Source: an uncultured Ramlibacter sp.
GTDB taxonomy: Bacteria > Pseudomonadota > Gammaproteobacteria > Burkholderiales > Burkholderiaceae_C
Length of the DNA: 64,000 bases
Direction of reading: 5' to 3'
NCBI RefSeq assembly: GCF_936925435.1
Contig: NZ_CAKZHQ010000003.1
Span: 186,001 to 250,000, forward strand
Below the pieces are notes generated by a model. That model saw nothing but the letters and a program-made list of their open reading frames with translations. It ran no database searches and was not told where the DNA came from. Numbering within the stretch: position 1 is the first letter of the stretch; every line of letters starts with the position of its first letter. Both the position numbers and the translations under genes were made by a program. Below are positions 45,177 through 53,485 of this stretch, in pieces.

Positions 45177-46124
45177 TCAGAGCAACTGCACCGCCCACAA
45201 CACCAGCGAAATACTCAGCAGCGCCAGCAGCGTCGAGACGCCCACGCTGGCGGTGATCAGTTCCTCGGCCACGCCATAGCGCTGCGAGAACATGAAGACG
45301 TTGGCGCCGATGGGCAAGGCGGCGGTCACGACCATCACGGCCAGGGGCAGGCCGTGCAGGCCCAGCAGCCAGCCGGCGGCTGCGACCAGGGCCGGGTGCA
45401 GCAGATTCTTCACCGTGGCCAGCACCAATGCGCCGCGCAGCTGCTCGCCGATCTTGGTATAGGCCAGCGTTGTGCCCACCAGCAGCAGGGCAATGGGGCC
45501 GAAGGCCTGGCCCAGCAACTGCAAGGGCTTGTCGATCACTTCCGGCACGGTCAGGCCGGTCTGCGCGAACAGCAGGCCGGCGATGATGGGCAAGGGAACG
45601 GGGTGGAGGATGGCGTTGCGCACCGCCGTCATCACGGTGCGCGCCATCGAGCGGCCTTGCGGGCTGCCGGCTGCGGCTTCCTCGCGCGCCACGGCCAGCT
45701 CCAGCACCACGGTGGCGCTGGTCAGCAGCACCAGGGTGTGGACGGTGTACAGGGTCAGCAGGCTCACCAGGCCGGCCTCGCCGAAGGCCAGTCCCACCAG
45801 CGGGATGCCGATCATCACGGTATTGCTGAAGGTGGTGGCCAGGGCCAGCACGGCGGCGCGGCGGTTGAAGCCGCAGACCAGCAGGGTGCCGGCAAACAGA
45901 ACACCTACGCCGATGAAGTAGGCCAGCACCGGCGCGAAGTCCAGCTGCTCGGGCCGCACCTTGCTCATGGTGCGAAACAGCAGGGCCGGCGTCAGCACGA
46001 TGAAGACCAGGTTGGACAGGTCCTTGACCGCATTGGCGCCCACCCATTGGCGCCGGCCGGCCAGAAAGCCCAGGGCGATCAGCAGCACCACGGGCAGCAG
46101 GGAAGAGATGACGGGCGAAGACAA
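45177..46124 (-). CDS. AEC family transporter (auxin efflux carrier type)
   Basis: A 315-residue membrane protein with ten predicted spans in two five-span halves, starting SSPVISSLLPVVLLIALGFL and containing SNLVFIVLTPALLFRTM and ALPIGANVFMFSQRYGV, both typical of AEC carriers (malonate/malate and other weak acids). Substrate unknown. The 175-base gap before the lipase gene holds that gene's promoter and the inverted REP-like core, nothing else recognisable. Confidence 0.9.
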   Translation of the reverse strand: MSSPVISSLLPVVLLIALGFLAGRRQWVGANAVKDLSNLVFIVLTPALLFRTMSKVRPEQLDFAPVLAYFIGVGVLFAGTLLVCGFNRRAAVLALATTFSNTVMIGIPLVGLAFGEAGLVSLLTLYTVHTLVLLTSATVVLELAVAREEAAAGSPQGRSMARTVMTAVRNAILHPVPLPIIAGLLFAQTGLTVPEVIDKPLQLLGQAFGPIALLLVGTTLAYTKIGEQLRGALVLATVKNLLHPALVAAAGWLLGLHGLPLAVMVVTAALPIGANVFMFSQRYGVAEELITASVGVSTLLALLSISLVLWAVQLL

Positions 46125-46202
46125 GCAGCAAGCATAGCCGCCCTGTTCCCGAAAATTCCCGCCTCACGGCAGAATGGCTGCCTCACAGCAGCAAGGACGC
46201 CC

Positions 46203-46544
46203 ATGAAAGCCGTATCCGTTCACGTGGTCGACATCGCCAACGGCGTGGTGGCGCGCGGCATGCACGTGCAGATCGCCCGGGTCGGCGGCGACACGGTGTT
46301 CGAAGGCGTTGTCGGCAGCAACGGCGTGGTCGCCGACAAGCACCACGAGGACCTGTTCACGCCCGGCCCTTACGAGCTGCGCCTGCACGTGGCGGCCTAT
46401 TACCGTGCGCGCGGCACGGTGCTGCCCGAGCCGCCCTTTGTCGACGTGCTGGTCTTTCGCTTCGGCATCGCCGACACGGCCCAGCACTACCACCTGCCGG
46501 TCAAGCTCACGCCCTGGGGCATGAGCCTGTTCCGCGGCTCCTAG
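46203..46544 (+). CDS. uraH: 5-hydroxyisourate hydrolase (transthyretin-like)
   Basis: A 113-residue transthyretin-like enzyme. Active-site His (VSVHVVDIANG), Arg (YELRLHV) and His (AQHYHLPV) are present. The C-terminal tetrapeptide, YRGS in nearly all members, reads FRGS, so a conserved Tyr is replaced by Phe. It opens 5-hydroxyisourate in the urate pathway; no other urate gene lies next to it, although an oxoguanine-deaminase-like gene is at 4242. It converges on the TonB receptor gene with a four-base overlap. Confidence 0.87.
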   Translation: MKAVSVHVVDIANGVVARGMHVQIARVGGDTVFEGVVGSNGVVADKHHEDLFTPGPYELRLHVAAYYRARGTVLPEPPFVDVLVFRFGIADTAQHYHLPVKLTPWGMSLFRGS

Positions 46545-48544
46545 AAGGCCGCCTGCAGGCCGACCTTCAGGCTGCGCCCGGCCAGCGGTGACTTGCCCGG
46601 TGCGGTCTGGGTCAGGATGGAGCTGGCGCTATAGGCCAGGGCGTCTCCCGCGTTGTCCAGCCTGGCGTACCAGAGCATGCTGGCCGGCCCGGCCTGCATG
46701 CGGTAGCTCAGGGCCGCGCTCCACAAGGTGTAGGCGTCGGTGGGCAGCTCACCGACGGGCACGCGGTCCTGCCGCATCGCATGGTCAAAGCCGAGGCGCG
46801 CGCCCCAGGGTCCCTGGCCCCAGACCAGGGTTGCGCCGGCGCGCAGTGGCGCGATGCGCGGCAGCGGCTGGCCGTCGCTCTCGTTCTTGGCCCGCACCAT
46901 GTCGCCGCGCAACTCCAGGTCCAGGGTCGATGCCGCATCCAGCAGGCGCAAGGTGCCACTGGCCTCCAGCCCGCGGAATGTGGCACGCACCTGGCGGTAG
47001 GCGTACTCGGGCAGCAACTCCTCGTCCACCTCGCGCTGCGCGCCGGTGGCCCCCAACGCGATGTAGTTGGCAAAGCGCGCATTGAAGGCATTGAGCTTGA
47101 GTTCGTTGTGGCCGCTCTTCCACTGCAGGCCGACCTCGGTGTTGGTCGACTTCTCCTTGCCCAGGTTGGCGTCGCCCACCTCGTAGGCGCCGGTGGCGAT
47201 GTGGGCTCCGTCGGCGAACAGCTCGTAGTCCTTGGGCGCGCGTTCGCTCCTGGCCAGGTTGCCGGTGAGCTGCCAGGCCGGCGCCAGCTTCCACAGCGCG
47301 CCCAGCGACACGCTCGCCGGATGGAAGTCGCGACTGGCCGGGGCAAAGCGTGCCAGCTGCGGATTGCCCAGCGATTGCACGGTCACCGATTCGCCGCGCG
47401 CGCCAAAGCTGAACTTGCCCCAGGGCATGGCCAGCTCTTCATACGCAAACAGCGCGGCCTGCTGCGTCTTGCTGTAGGGCGCGAAGGCCTCCGCGCCGTC
47501 GGCCGAAAAACGCGTGCTCTCGGTCTGCAGGCCGACCACGCCTTCCAGTGGGCCGATCTTCTGGTGGCGGGCTTCGAGCCGCAGATCGCTGCCCTGGTTG
47601 CCGAACACCGTGCCGGGCGCGCCGGCCTCGAACTCGGTGTGGCGGTAGTCGGTGTGGCTGGCCTGGAGCTTGAGACCCTGCAGCCAGCGCACCGGATTGC
47701 GCAGCTCACCCTCCAGCGCATAGCGGGTCGAGCGCATGCCAATGGTCACATCATCCTCGGCCACCGTGCCGTAGTCGTTGCGGTACTCGCTGACCGAGGC
47801 GCCCAGGTAGCCCTGGTCGAAGAACAGCGAGCCACCGGCCGCGCCGCCGCGCACCTCGCTGGCGGAGTTGCAGATGCGCTTGGCCGAACCGATGGCGCCG
47901 TCCTTGCTGCAGACCAGCGACACAGGCACCTGCACGTCGGCCGTGCTGCGGCTGAAGACGTCGGCATGCAGGCCGATGCGGCTGTTGCCGCCCTCGACCA
48001 GCAAGCCCCCGCCCTTCTCGCGGTTGCCGCTGGCAAAGCCCAGGTCGGCCTTGCCGGTCGCGCCTTCCATGGCTTCGCGCGGGATGCGGTTGTCGATCAG
48101 GTTGACCACGCCGCCGATGGCGTTGCCGCCATACAGCAGGGCCGCCGGGCCGCGCAGCACCTCGATGCGCTCCACGCTCAGCGGATCGGCGCTGACGGCG
48201 TGGTCGTAGCTCAGGCTGGAGGCATCGACGCTGGCGCCGCCGTTGCTCAGGATGCGCACGCGGTCGCCGTCCAGGCCGCGGATGATGGGCCGGCTGGCGT
48301 TGGGGCCGAAGCCGGTGCTGCTCACACCGGGCAGGTTGCCCAGCGTTTCGCCCACCGTGGTTTTGGAGCGCAACAGCAGCTCAGAGCCCGTCAGCTGCAC
48401 CGCAGGCGCTATCAACTCTGTAGCGCCCAGGGGATTGCCGGTGACGGTGACTTCGGACAGCTCGGGGTTGGCGGGAGACTGGGCCAGGCCAGCCAGGGGA
48501 AAGAGCGCGGCGCACAAGGCGCTGCGATGGAAAACAGTGGTCAT
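46541..48544 (-). CDS. TonB-dependent receptor, ZnuD-like
   Basis: A 667-residue outer-membrane receptor. The plug carries SEVTVTGNPLG (TonB-box region), ASRPIIRGLDGDRVRILSNG and ERIEVLRGPAALLYGGNAIG. The plug signature SYDHAVSADPLSVERIEVLR and an external loop with a Cys pair (CSKDGAIGSAKRIC) match the zinc receptor ZnuD. The barrel ends in the usual LKVGLQAAF. It is the last gene of the ABC/DUF3299 operon, so zinc or another divalent metal, or a metal chelate, is the likely substrate. Confidence 0.88.
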   Translation of the reverse strand: MTTVFHRSALCAALFPLAGLAQSPANPELSEVTVTGNPLGATELIAPAVQLTGSELLLRSKTTVGETLGNLPGVSSTGFGPNASRPIIRGLDGDRVRILSNGGASVDASSLSYDHAVSADPLSVERIEVLRGPAALLYGGNAIGGVVNLIDNRIPREAMEGATGKADLGFASGNREKGGGLLVEGGNSRIGLHADVFSRSTADVQVPVSLVCSKDGAIGSAKRICNSASEVRGGAAGGSLFFDQGYLGASVSEYRNDYGTVAEDDVTIGMRSTRYALEGELRNPVRWLQGLKLQASHTDYRHTEFEAGAPGTVFGNQGSDLRLEARHQKIGPLEGVVGLQTESTRFSADGAEAFAPYSKTQQAALFAYEELAMPWGKFSFGARGESVTVQSLGNPQLARFAPASRDFHPASVSLGALWKLAPAWQLTGNLARSERAPKDYELFADGAHIATGAYEVGDANLGKEKSTNTEVGLQWKSGHNELKLNAFNARFANYIALGATGAQREVDEELLPEYAYRQVRATFRGLEASGTLRLLDAASTLDLELRGDMVRAKNESDGQPLPRIAPLRAGATLVWGQGPWGARLGFDHAMRQDRVPVGELPTDAYTLWSAALSYRMQAGPASMLWYARLDNAGDALAYSASSILTQTAPGKSPLAGRSLKVGLQAAF

Positions 48545-48620
48545 GAAAATGCTTCGTTGATGCGGACGCGAACAGAGCGCCGCCAGGCCTGGGGGCCTGG
48601 TCAGCGCTCAAGGGCGGGGA

Positions 48621-48977
48621 TCAGCGAAGCGGGGGCGGGCCGCGCGCGTCGTACAGCGCGGCCCAGCGGACGAGGAACTCGCCCTGGAAGACATCGAGGA
48701 AATACGAACTCAGAAGCAGCGGCAGCACCAGGGCCGGCACCGAGGGCGGGCCGTCGTGGGTGAGCGGGTCGAACAGGCGGCAGCTGGACTCGTCATGGCC
48801 GGCAAACAGGTCGGCGACCCAGCCGGCGCCGTGATGGCCCTGGCCGGCAGCCACGGCCACAACAGGCACGGAGCCGGCATGCGGCGCATGGACGATGCGG
48901 TGCATCAGGCCGAGCGCCTGCGCCGCGACCAGCGCGGACACAAGCAGCCAGACAGCGATGCGCCGGGACAAGACCAT
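48621..48977 (-). CDS. Small His-rich membrane-anchored protein of unknown function
   Basis: A 118-residue protein with an N-terminal membrane segment (WLLVSALVAAQALGL) and His clusters HRIVHAPHAG, GHHGAGW, GHDESSC and DPLTHDG, suggesting metal contact. It lies between the DUF3299 and TonB receptor genes on the same strand. No family assigned. In the similar Pseudomonas aeruginosa PA4063-PA4066 set a His-rich periplasmic protein is also present, but homology cannot be claimed from reading alone. Confidence 0.65.
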   Translation of the reverse strand: MVLSRRIAVWLLVSALVAAQALGLMHRIVHAPHAGSVPVVAVAAGQGHHGAGWVADLFAGHDESSCRLFDPLTHDGPPSVPALVLPLLLSSYFLDVFQGEFLVRWAALYDARGPPPLR

Positions 48978-48983
48978 GGGTGT

Positions 48984-49475
48984 TTACTTCACACCGACCG
49001 CGTCGGTCACGCGGTAGTACAGGCCGTACGGGTCGTCGGCCAGCACGGCGAACTTGCCTTCCACCGTCACCGGGTCCAGCGTGTACTTCAGCGGCGTCCT
49101 GGTCTTGACCTCGACCATGCTCTCGGGGCCGCCGGGCAGGCAGAACGAGCAGGTCAGCGGCACCGAGCTGAGCAGAAAGTGGCTCTGCTTTTCGCCCGGC
49201 TCCAGCGGCATCATGAAACCCTGGACGCGCTGGGTCTTCTGGTCCAGCGCGGCCTGGCGCGCTCCGAAGGCCGGCAGGATGCGGTTCTTCTCGGTCCTGG
49301 TCTTGACGTCGGTCAGCAGCGACCAGGGCACGACATCGGATCGCACCGGCAAGGGTGCGAAGGGGCTGTCGGGGCTGTGCACGCCGGCGCCGCTGCCGGC
49401 CGGCAAAGGAGCGCTCAGCTGCGCGTGTGCGGCGCCGGCCAGGGCCAGCAGCGCGCTTGCAATCAGTTTGTGCAT
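48984..49475 (-). CDS. DUF3299 family periplasmic protein
   Basis: A 163-residue protein with a signal peptide (ASALLALAGAAHA) and the DUF3299 core: VPWSLLTDVKTRTEKNRILP, GFMMPLEPGEKQSHFLLSS and CSFCLPGGPESMVEV with a CxxC pair. DUF3299 proteins occur with MacB-like ABC transporters in zinc-starvation operons of Pseudomonas and Vibrio. It follows the permease gene by three bases. Confidence 0.87.
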   Translation of the reverse strand: MHKLIASALLALAGAAHAQLSAPLPAGSGAGVHSPDSPFAPLPVRSDVVPWSLLTDVKTRTEKNRILPAFGARQAALDQKTQRVQGFMMPLEPGEKQSHFLLSSVPLTCSFCLPGGPESMVEVKTRTPLKYTLDPVTVEGKFAVLADDPYGLYYRVTDAVGVK

Positions 49476-49478
49476 GGC

Positions 49479-50672
49479 TTACCTCGCATTGAGCAGTTGC
49501 GCCACATCGACGCGGGCGGCGCTCAGGGCCGGGATCAGGGCGGCCACGAAGGCCACGCCCAGGGCCGCGACCGGGATCCAGATCTCCTGGGCCACCCAGG
49601 TCCAGCCGCTCAGTGGCAGCGATTGCTGGGCCGCCAACAAAGAGCCTACCAGAGCTGTCAAGCCATGGCCAAGGCCCAGGCCCAGCAGCGAGGCCAGCAG
49701 GGCCAGCCAGAGCGCCTCGCACAGCATCAGCAGCGCCACCCGCAGCGGCGTGGCGCCCAGCATGCGCAGCATGGCCAGATCCTCGCGGCGCTCGCGCACC
49801 GCGTTCCACAGCGCGATGAAGACGCTCAGCGCCGCCGTCACCAACAGCACCACGCCCAGGCCTTGCAGGGCCTCGGAGCCCACGCCCAGCATGCGCAGCA
49901 GGCGCGTGACCTCCACCGCCGGCGCCGCCGCCTGCATGCTGGTGCCGGTGTTGACCATGCGCGGGAAGCTGACCGCTGCCAGCGGCGTGGTGTAGCGGAT
50001 CAGGGCCATGGTCACTTCGCGCTCGTCCTCATGCGCCTTGCCGTCGCCATGGCCGGCCTTCTCGTGCAGCTGCCAGACCGATTCCAGGCCGGTCAGGATG
50101 AGGCGGTCGGCCACGCAGCCGCAGGGCGCCAGCACGCCGGCCACGCGGTAGGGCGCGTCGCCGTGCGCGTGGCCGCCGCCGCCCAGGCCGTGGTTGCCGC
50201 TGAAGCTGCCGCCGCTCTTGAGGCCGCTGGCGGCCGCCACCTGGGCGCCCAGCACGGCTTCCATGGGCTGCTCCCAGCTGCGCCCCTGCACCGGCCGCAG
50301 CCCGTACTGCGCCAGATAGTCCTGGGTCGTGCCAAGGATGCGGAAACCGCCGAAGCTGTCGCCCATGGCCAGCGGCACCAGGCTGGCCACCTGCGGGTGC
50401 TTTTGCAGGGCCTGGATCTCGGCCAGCGGCACATTGCCCGGCGCCACGTCGATCTGGAACACGCCAGCCAGGATCAGCTGCAGCGGGCTGCCCTTGGCGC
50501 CCACCACCAGGTCGATGCCGGCCAGGTTGCGCTGGAAGGAGCGGCTGACCTGTTCGCTGGCCAGCACGACAAAGGTGATGGAGGCCAGGCCCAGGGTCAG
50601 CAGCAGCAGGTTGAGCACCGCGGCCAGCGGCCGCGACCACAGGTAGCGGAAGGCAAGCGCTACTGTTTTCAT
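49479..50672 (-). CDS. ABC transporter permease, FtsX/MacB type
   Basis: A 397-residue permease with one N-terminal span, a periplasmic domain of about 230 residues and three C-terminal spans (residues 265-395). LIVGxxxSPLQ-like VVGAKGSPLQLILAGVFQI and the FtsX core LGVVLLVTAALSVFIALWNAVRERREDLAMLRMLG are typical. The periplasmic part has a His-rich stretch GLGGGGHAHGDAPY and a CGC, fitting a metal role. It overlaps the ATPase gene by four bases. Confidence 0.9.
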   Translation of the reverse strand: MKTVALAFRYLWSRPLAAVLNLLLLTLGLASITFVVLASEQVSRSFQRNLAGIDLVVGAKGSPLQLILAGVFQIDVAPGNVPLAEIQALQKHPQVASLVPLAMGDSFGGFRILGTTQDYLAQYGLRPVQGRSWEQPMEAVLGAQVAAASGLKSGGSFSGNHGLGGGGHAHGDAPYRVAGVLAPCGCVADRLILTGLESVWQLHEKAGHGDGKAHEDEREVTMALIRYTTPLAAVSFPRMVNTGTSMQAAAPAVEVTRLLRMLGVGSEALQGLGVVLLVTAALSVFIALWNAVRERREDLAMLRMLGATPLRVALLMLCEALWLALLASLLGLGLGHGLTALVGSLLAAQQSLPLSGWTWVAQEIWIPVAALGVAFVAALIPALSAARVDVAQLLNAR

Positions 50673-51337
50673 AGCTTCTCAGGCCCAATCCACGCGGGCT
50701 GCGCGCCGATTTCATACACCAGCGCGTCGGCGAAGGCATGCTGCACGCGGTGGTCATGGGTGGCGATCACCAGGCTGGCGTTGCACTGCCGGGCGCAGTC
50801 ACGCAACAGGCCCAGGCTGGTGGCTGCCGCCGCGTCGTCCAGGCTGGCCGTGGGCTCGTCGGCCAGGATCAGCTTGGGCGCCATCAGGATGGCACGGGCC
50901 AGGGCCACGCGCTGGGCCTGGCCGCCCGACAGCTGGCTGGGCCGGCGTTGGGCCAGCTGGGCCACATCCAGAGTCTCCAGCGCGCGAGCGATGCCGGGCC
51001 TGTCCACCGTCAGGCCAGCAGCGAAGTAGGCCAGCTCCAGATTGCTTTGCACGCTGAGCGCCTCGCTCAAGTGCAGACGCTGCGGCAGAAAGCCCAACTG
51101 GCGGCCACGCCAGCGGTCGCACTGGGCGCGCGACAAACCGCCCAGGGCCTGGCCCGCCACAGTCACCGTGCCGCCTGTGGGCGTGCGCAGGCCGGCGGCC
51201 AACGCCAGCCAGGTGGATTTGCCGGCGCCGGAGTTGCCGCGCAGCAGCAGGGTTGCGCCCTGGGGCAGCTGGATGTCGGCAAAGAACAGTTCGGGGCCGG
51301 CTGCGTAGCGGTAGCGCAGCGCTCGGGTCTCGACCAC
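50669..51337 (-). CDS. ABC transporter ATP-binding protein, LolD/MacB type
   Basis: A 222-residue ATPase. Walker A is GNSGAGKST, the signature LSGGQAQRVALARA and Walker B LILADEPTASLD. The subfamily powers FtsX-type permeases that work mechanically rather than by import of solute through a channel. It is coupled to the permease gene downstream and starts six bases after msrA. Confidence 0.93.
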   Translation of the reverse strand: MVETRALRYRYAAGPELFFADIQLPQGATLLLRGNSGAGKSTWLALAAGLRTPTGGTVTVAGQALGGLSRAQCDRWRGRQLGFLPQRLHLSEALSVQSNLELAYFAAGLTVDRPGIARALETLDVAQLAQRRPSQLSGGQAQRVALARAILMAPKLILADEPTASLDDAAAATSLGLLRDCARQCNASLVIATHDHRVQHAFADALVYEIGAQPAWIGPEKL

Positions 51338-51343
51338 GGGAGC

Positions 51344-51883
51344 TCAGTCCTTGGACAGCGCGGCGAAGGTCTTGCGAAACTTCGCCACCTTGGGGCCGGC
51401 CACGGCCATGCAATAGCCCTGGTGGGGGTTCTTCTCGAAGAAGTCCTGGTGGTAGTCCTCGGCGGGCCAGTAGTTCTGCAAGGGCAGGACCTCGGTCACC
51501 ACCGGGCGGCCGAAGATCTTGTCCTGGTTCAGCTGCAGCACGAAGGCCTCGGCCTCCTCCTTTTGCCCGGGCGTCGTGGTGTAGATGCCGCTGCGGTACT
51601 GGGTGCCCACGTCGTTGCCCTGCTGGTTCAGCGTGGTCGCATCGTGGATGACGAAGAAGATCTCCAGGATCTGGCGCAGGCTGATCTGCTGGGGGTCGAA
51701 CTCCAGCTTGACCACCTCGTTGTGGCCTGTGCGGCCAGTGCAGACCTGCTCGTAGCTGGGGCGTTCGCCCTGGCCGTTGCTGTAGCCGGACTCGACGTCG
51801 GTGACGCCGCGCACCTTGACGTAGACCGCCTCGGTGCACCAGAAACAGCCGCCGCCCAGGACGATGGTTTGCGAGTTGCTCAT
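51344..51883 (-). CDS. msrA: Peptide methionine sulfoxide reductase MsrA
   Basis: A 179-residue MsrA with catalytic Cys13 in GGGCFWCTEA and the conserved GYSNGQGERPSYEQVCTGRTGH and HDATTLNQQGNDVGTQYRS. It repairs methionine-S-sulfoxide. The start MSNSQTIVLG at 51883 is preceded by an AAGGAAACG-type RBS. It lies six bases before the ABC ATPase gene, so it may be the first gene of the metal-uptake operon. Confidence 0.95.
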   Translation of the reverse strand: MSNSQTIVLGGGCFWCTEAVYVKVRGVTDVESGYSNGQGERPSYEQVCTGRTGHNEVVKLEFDPQQISLRQILEIFFVIHDATTLNQQGNDVGTQYRSGIYTTTPGQKEEAEAFVLQLNQDKIFGRPVVTEVLPLQNYWPAEDYHQDFFEKNPHQGYCMAVAGPKVAKFRKTFAALSKD

Positions 51884-51959
51884 ATGCGTTTCCTTGGAAT
51901 GCCTGAACTGTAGCCGCCTGGGCCCGGCCCCGGATTGCGCGGGCCTTACGATGCGCCCC

Positions 51960-52730
51960 ATGGACATTGGTGAATTGAAACCCCTTGCGGCCGCCCTGGT
52001 GCTGCCGCCGGCCGGCCCGCTGCTGCTGGCCTTTCTAGGGTGGTTGCTGGCCCGGCGTCACCGGCGCAGCGGCGCGGCCCTGCTGCTGGCCGCCCTGGCC
52101 CTGCTCTGGCTGCTGGCCTGCAGCGGCGTGGCCGTGGCCTTGGCCGGCTGGGCCCTGCCACGGGCGCAGCCCCTAGAGGCGAGCCAGCTGGCCGCGGCCC
52201 GGCCGCAGGCGCTGGTCGTGCTGGGCGGAGGCCTGTTGCCGCAGGCGCCCGAGTACGGCCAATCCCAGCCCTCCTCCGCCACCCTGGCCCGGCTGCGCTA
52301 CGGCGCGCGGCTGGCAAAGGCCAGCGGCCTGCCCCTGGCCTTTGCCGGCGGTATCGGCTGGGCCGCCTCGGGGATGGACACCGACCCCGAGGGCGAGATC
52401 GCGCGGCGGGTGCTGGCCGAATGGGGCCTGCAGGCGCGCTGGCTGGACAGCGCCTCGCGCGACACCCAGGAAAACGCCCAGCAGATGCGCCGTTTGCTGC
52501 AAGCCGATGGCGTGCAGCGCATCGTCCTGGTCACCAGCGCCAGCCACATGCCGCGGTCCCGACTGGAGTTCGAGCGCGCCGGTTTCACGGTGACGCCCGC
52601 GCCCACCGGCTTCATCCTGCCCAGCGAACGGCCGCTGCTGCAATGGCTGCCCTCAGCCGATGGGCTGGCGCTCTCGCGCGAAGTGTTGCGCGAATGGCTG
52701 GCACTGCGGGTGGCCGGGTCGCGCCAGTGA
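51960..52730 (+). CDS. YdcF/ElyC-like DUF218 membrane protein
   Basis: A 256-residue protein with two N-terminal spans and a DUF218 domain: ALVVLGGGLLPQAPEYG, SRDTQENAQQM and VTSASHMPRSRLEFERAG. ElyC/SanA-type proteins act in envelope polymer assembly. ATG 51951 lies three codons upstream in frame and neither start has a clear RBS. It is divergent from msrA. Confidence 0.88.
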   Translation: MDIGELKPLAAALVLPPAGPLLLAFLGWLLARRHRRSGAALLLAALALLWLLACSGVAVALAGWALPRAQPLEASQLAAARPQALVVLGGGLLPQAPEYGQSQPSSATLARLRYGARLAKASGLPLAFAGGIGWAASGMDTDPEGEIARRVLAEWGLQARWLDSASRDTQENAQQMRRLLQADGVQRIVLVTSASHMPRSRLEFERAGFTVTPAPTGFILPSERPLLQWLPSADGLALSREVLREWLALRVAGSRQ

Positions 52731-52739
52731 CGTTGCGCA

Positions 52740-52769
52740 TTGACTGCCTGGGCCCGGGACCGCTATATT
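52740..52769 (+). promoter_or_regulatory. Sigma-70 promoter of the efflux operon
   Basis: TTGACT (52740-52745) and TATATT (52764-52769) are separated by 18 bases. The transcription start would fall near 52776, inside the operator and only 20 bases from the tetR ATG. Confidence 0.7.
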
Positions 52770-52783
52770 ACTAACCAGTCAGT
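52770..52783. promoter_or_regulatory. Probable TetR operator
   Basis: ACTAAC-CA-GTCAGT is a palindrome with one mismatch. It begins on the base after the -10 element and would block the promoter when bound, as expected for autorepression by the tetR-type product. A further GTCATTAA continues the pattern. Confidence 0.6.
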
Positions 52784-52795
52784 CATTAATTCTTC

Positions 52796-53485
52796 ATGTC
52801 CCTGTCCAAGCTCATCGGTGGCCGCGCCGGCAACGCGAGCGACGAGGTCCAGGCCGCCAAGCGCGAGCGCCGCAAGCAAGCCCGTCCGGGCGAGCTGCTG
52901 GATGCCGCGCTCGACCTATTCGTCGAGAAGGGCTTTGCCGCCACCCGGGCCGAAGAGGTCGCGGCCCGCGCCGGCGTCTCCAAGGGCACGCTGTTCCTGT
53001 ACTTCCCGAGCAAGGAAGAACTGCTCAAGGCCGTGGTGCGCGAGAACATCGCCGGCCGCTTTGCCGAATGGAACGAGGAATTCGACCACTTTGAAGGCAG
53101 CAGCGCCGACATGGTGCGCTACTGCATGAACGTCTGGTGGCAGCGCGTGGGCGCGACCAAGGCCTCGGGCATCACCAAGCTGATGATGAGCGAGGCGAGC
53201 AACTTCCCCGAGATTGCCGCCTTCTACCAGCAGGAGGTGATCGTCCCGGGCCAGGCCCTGATCCGCAAGATCCTCCAACGCGGCGTGGACAGCGGCGAAT
53301 TCGGCCCGTTGGACCTGGATTACGCGATCTTCCTGATCATCGCCCCCCTGATTTTTCTCATCATGTCCAAACACTCCATGGGCGCCTGCGTGCCCGTCGG
53401 CACCGAGCTCGACCCGCAGCGCTACATCGCGGCCCAGGCCGACGCCATCCTCAACGGCCTGGTCGTGCGCGGAGGCAAGGCATGA
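52796..53485 (+). CDS. TetR/AcrR family regulator of the efflux operon
   Basis: A 229-residue regulator. The N-terminal helix-turn-helix is in LLDAALDLFVEKGFAATRAE and VAARAGVSKGTLFLYFPSKE. The ligand domain ends with a hydrophobic helix (YAIFLIIAPLIFLIMSK). The stop overlaps the adaptor start (ATGA), so repressor and pump share one transcript, starting at the promoter and operator just upstream. No Shine-Dalgarno sequence is visible in the 20-base leader. Confidence 0.9.
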   Translation: MSLSKLIGGRAGNASDEVQAAKRERRKQARPGELLDAALDLFVEKGFAATRAEEVAARAGVSKGTLFLYFPSKEELLKAVVRENIAGRFAEWNEEFDHFEGSSADMVRYCMNVWWQRVGATKASGITKLMMSEASNFPEIAAFYQQEVIVPGQALIRKILQRGVDSGEFGPLDLDYAIFLIIAPLIFLIMSKHSMGACVPVGTELDPQRYIAAQADAILNGLVVRGGKA

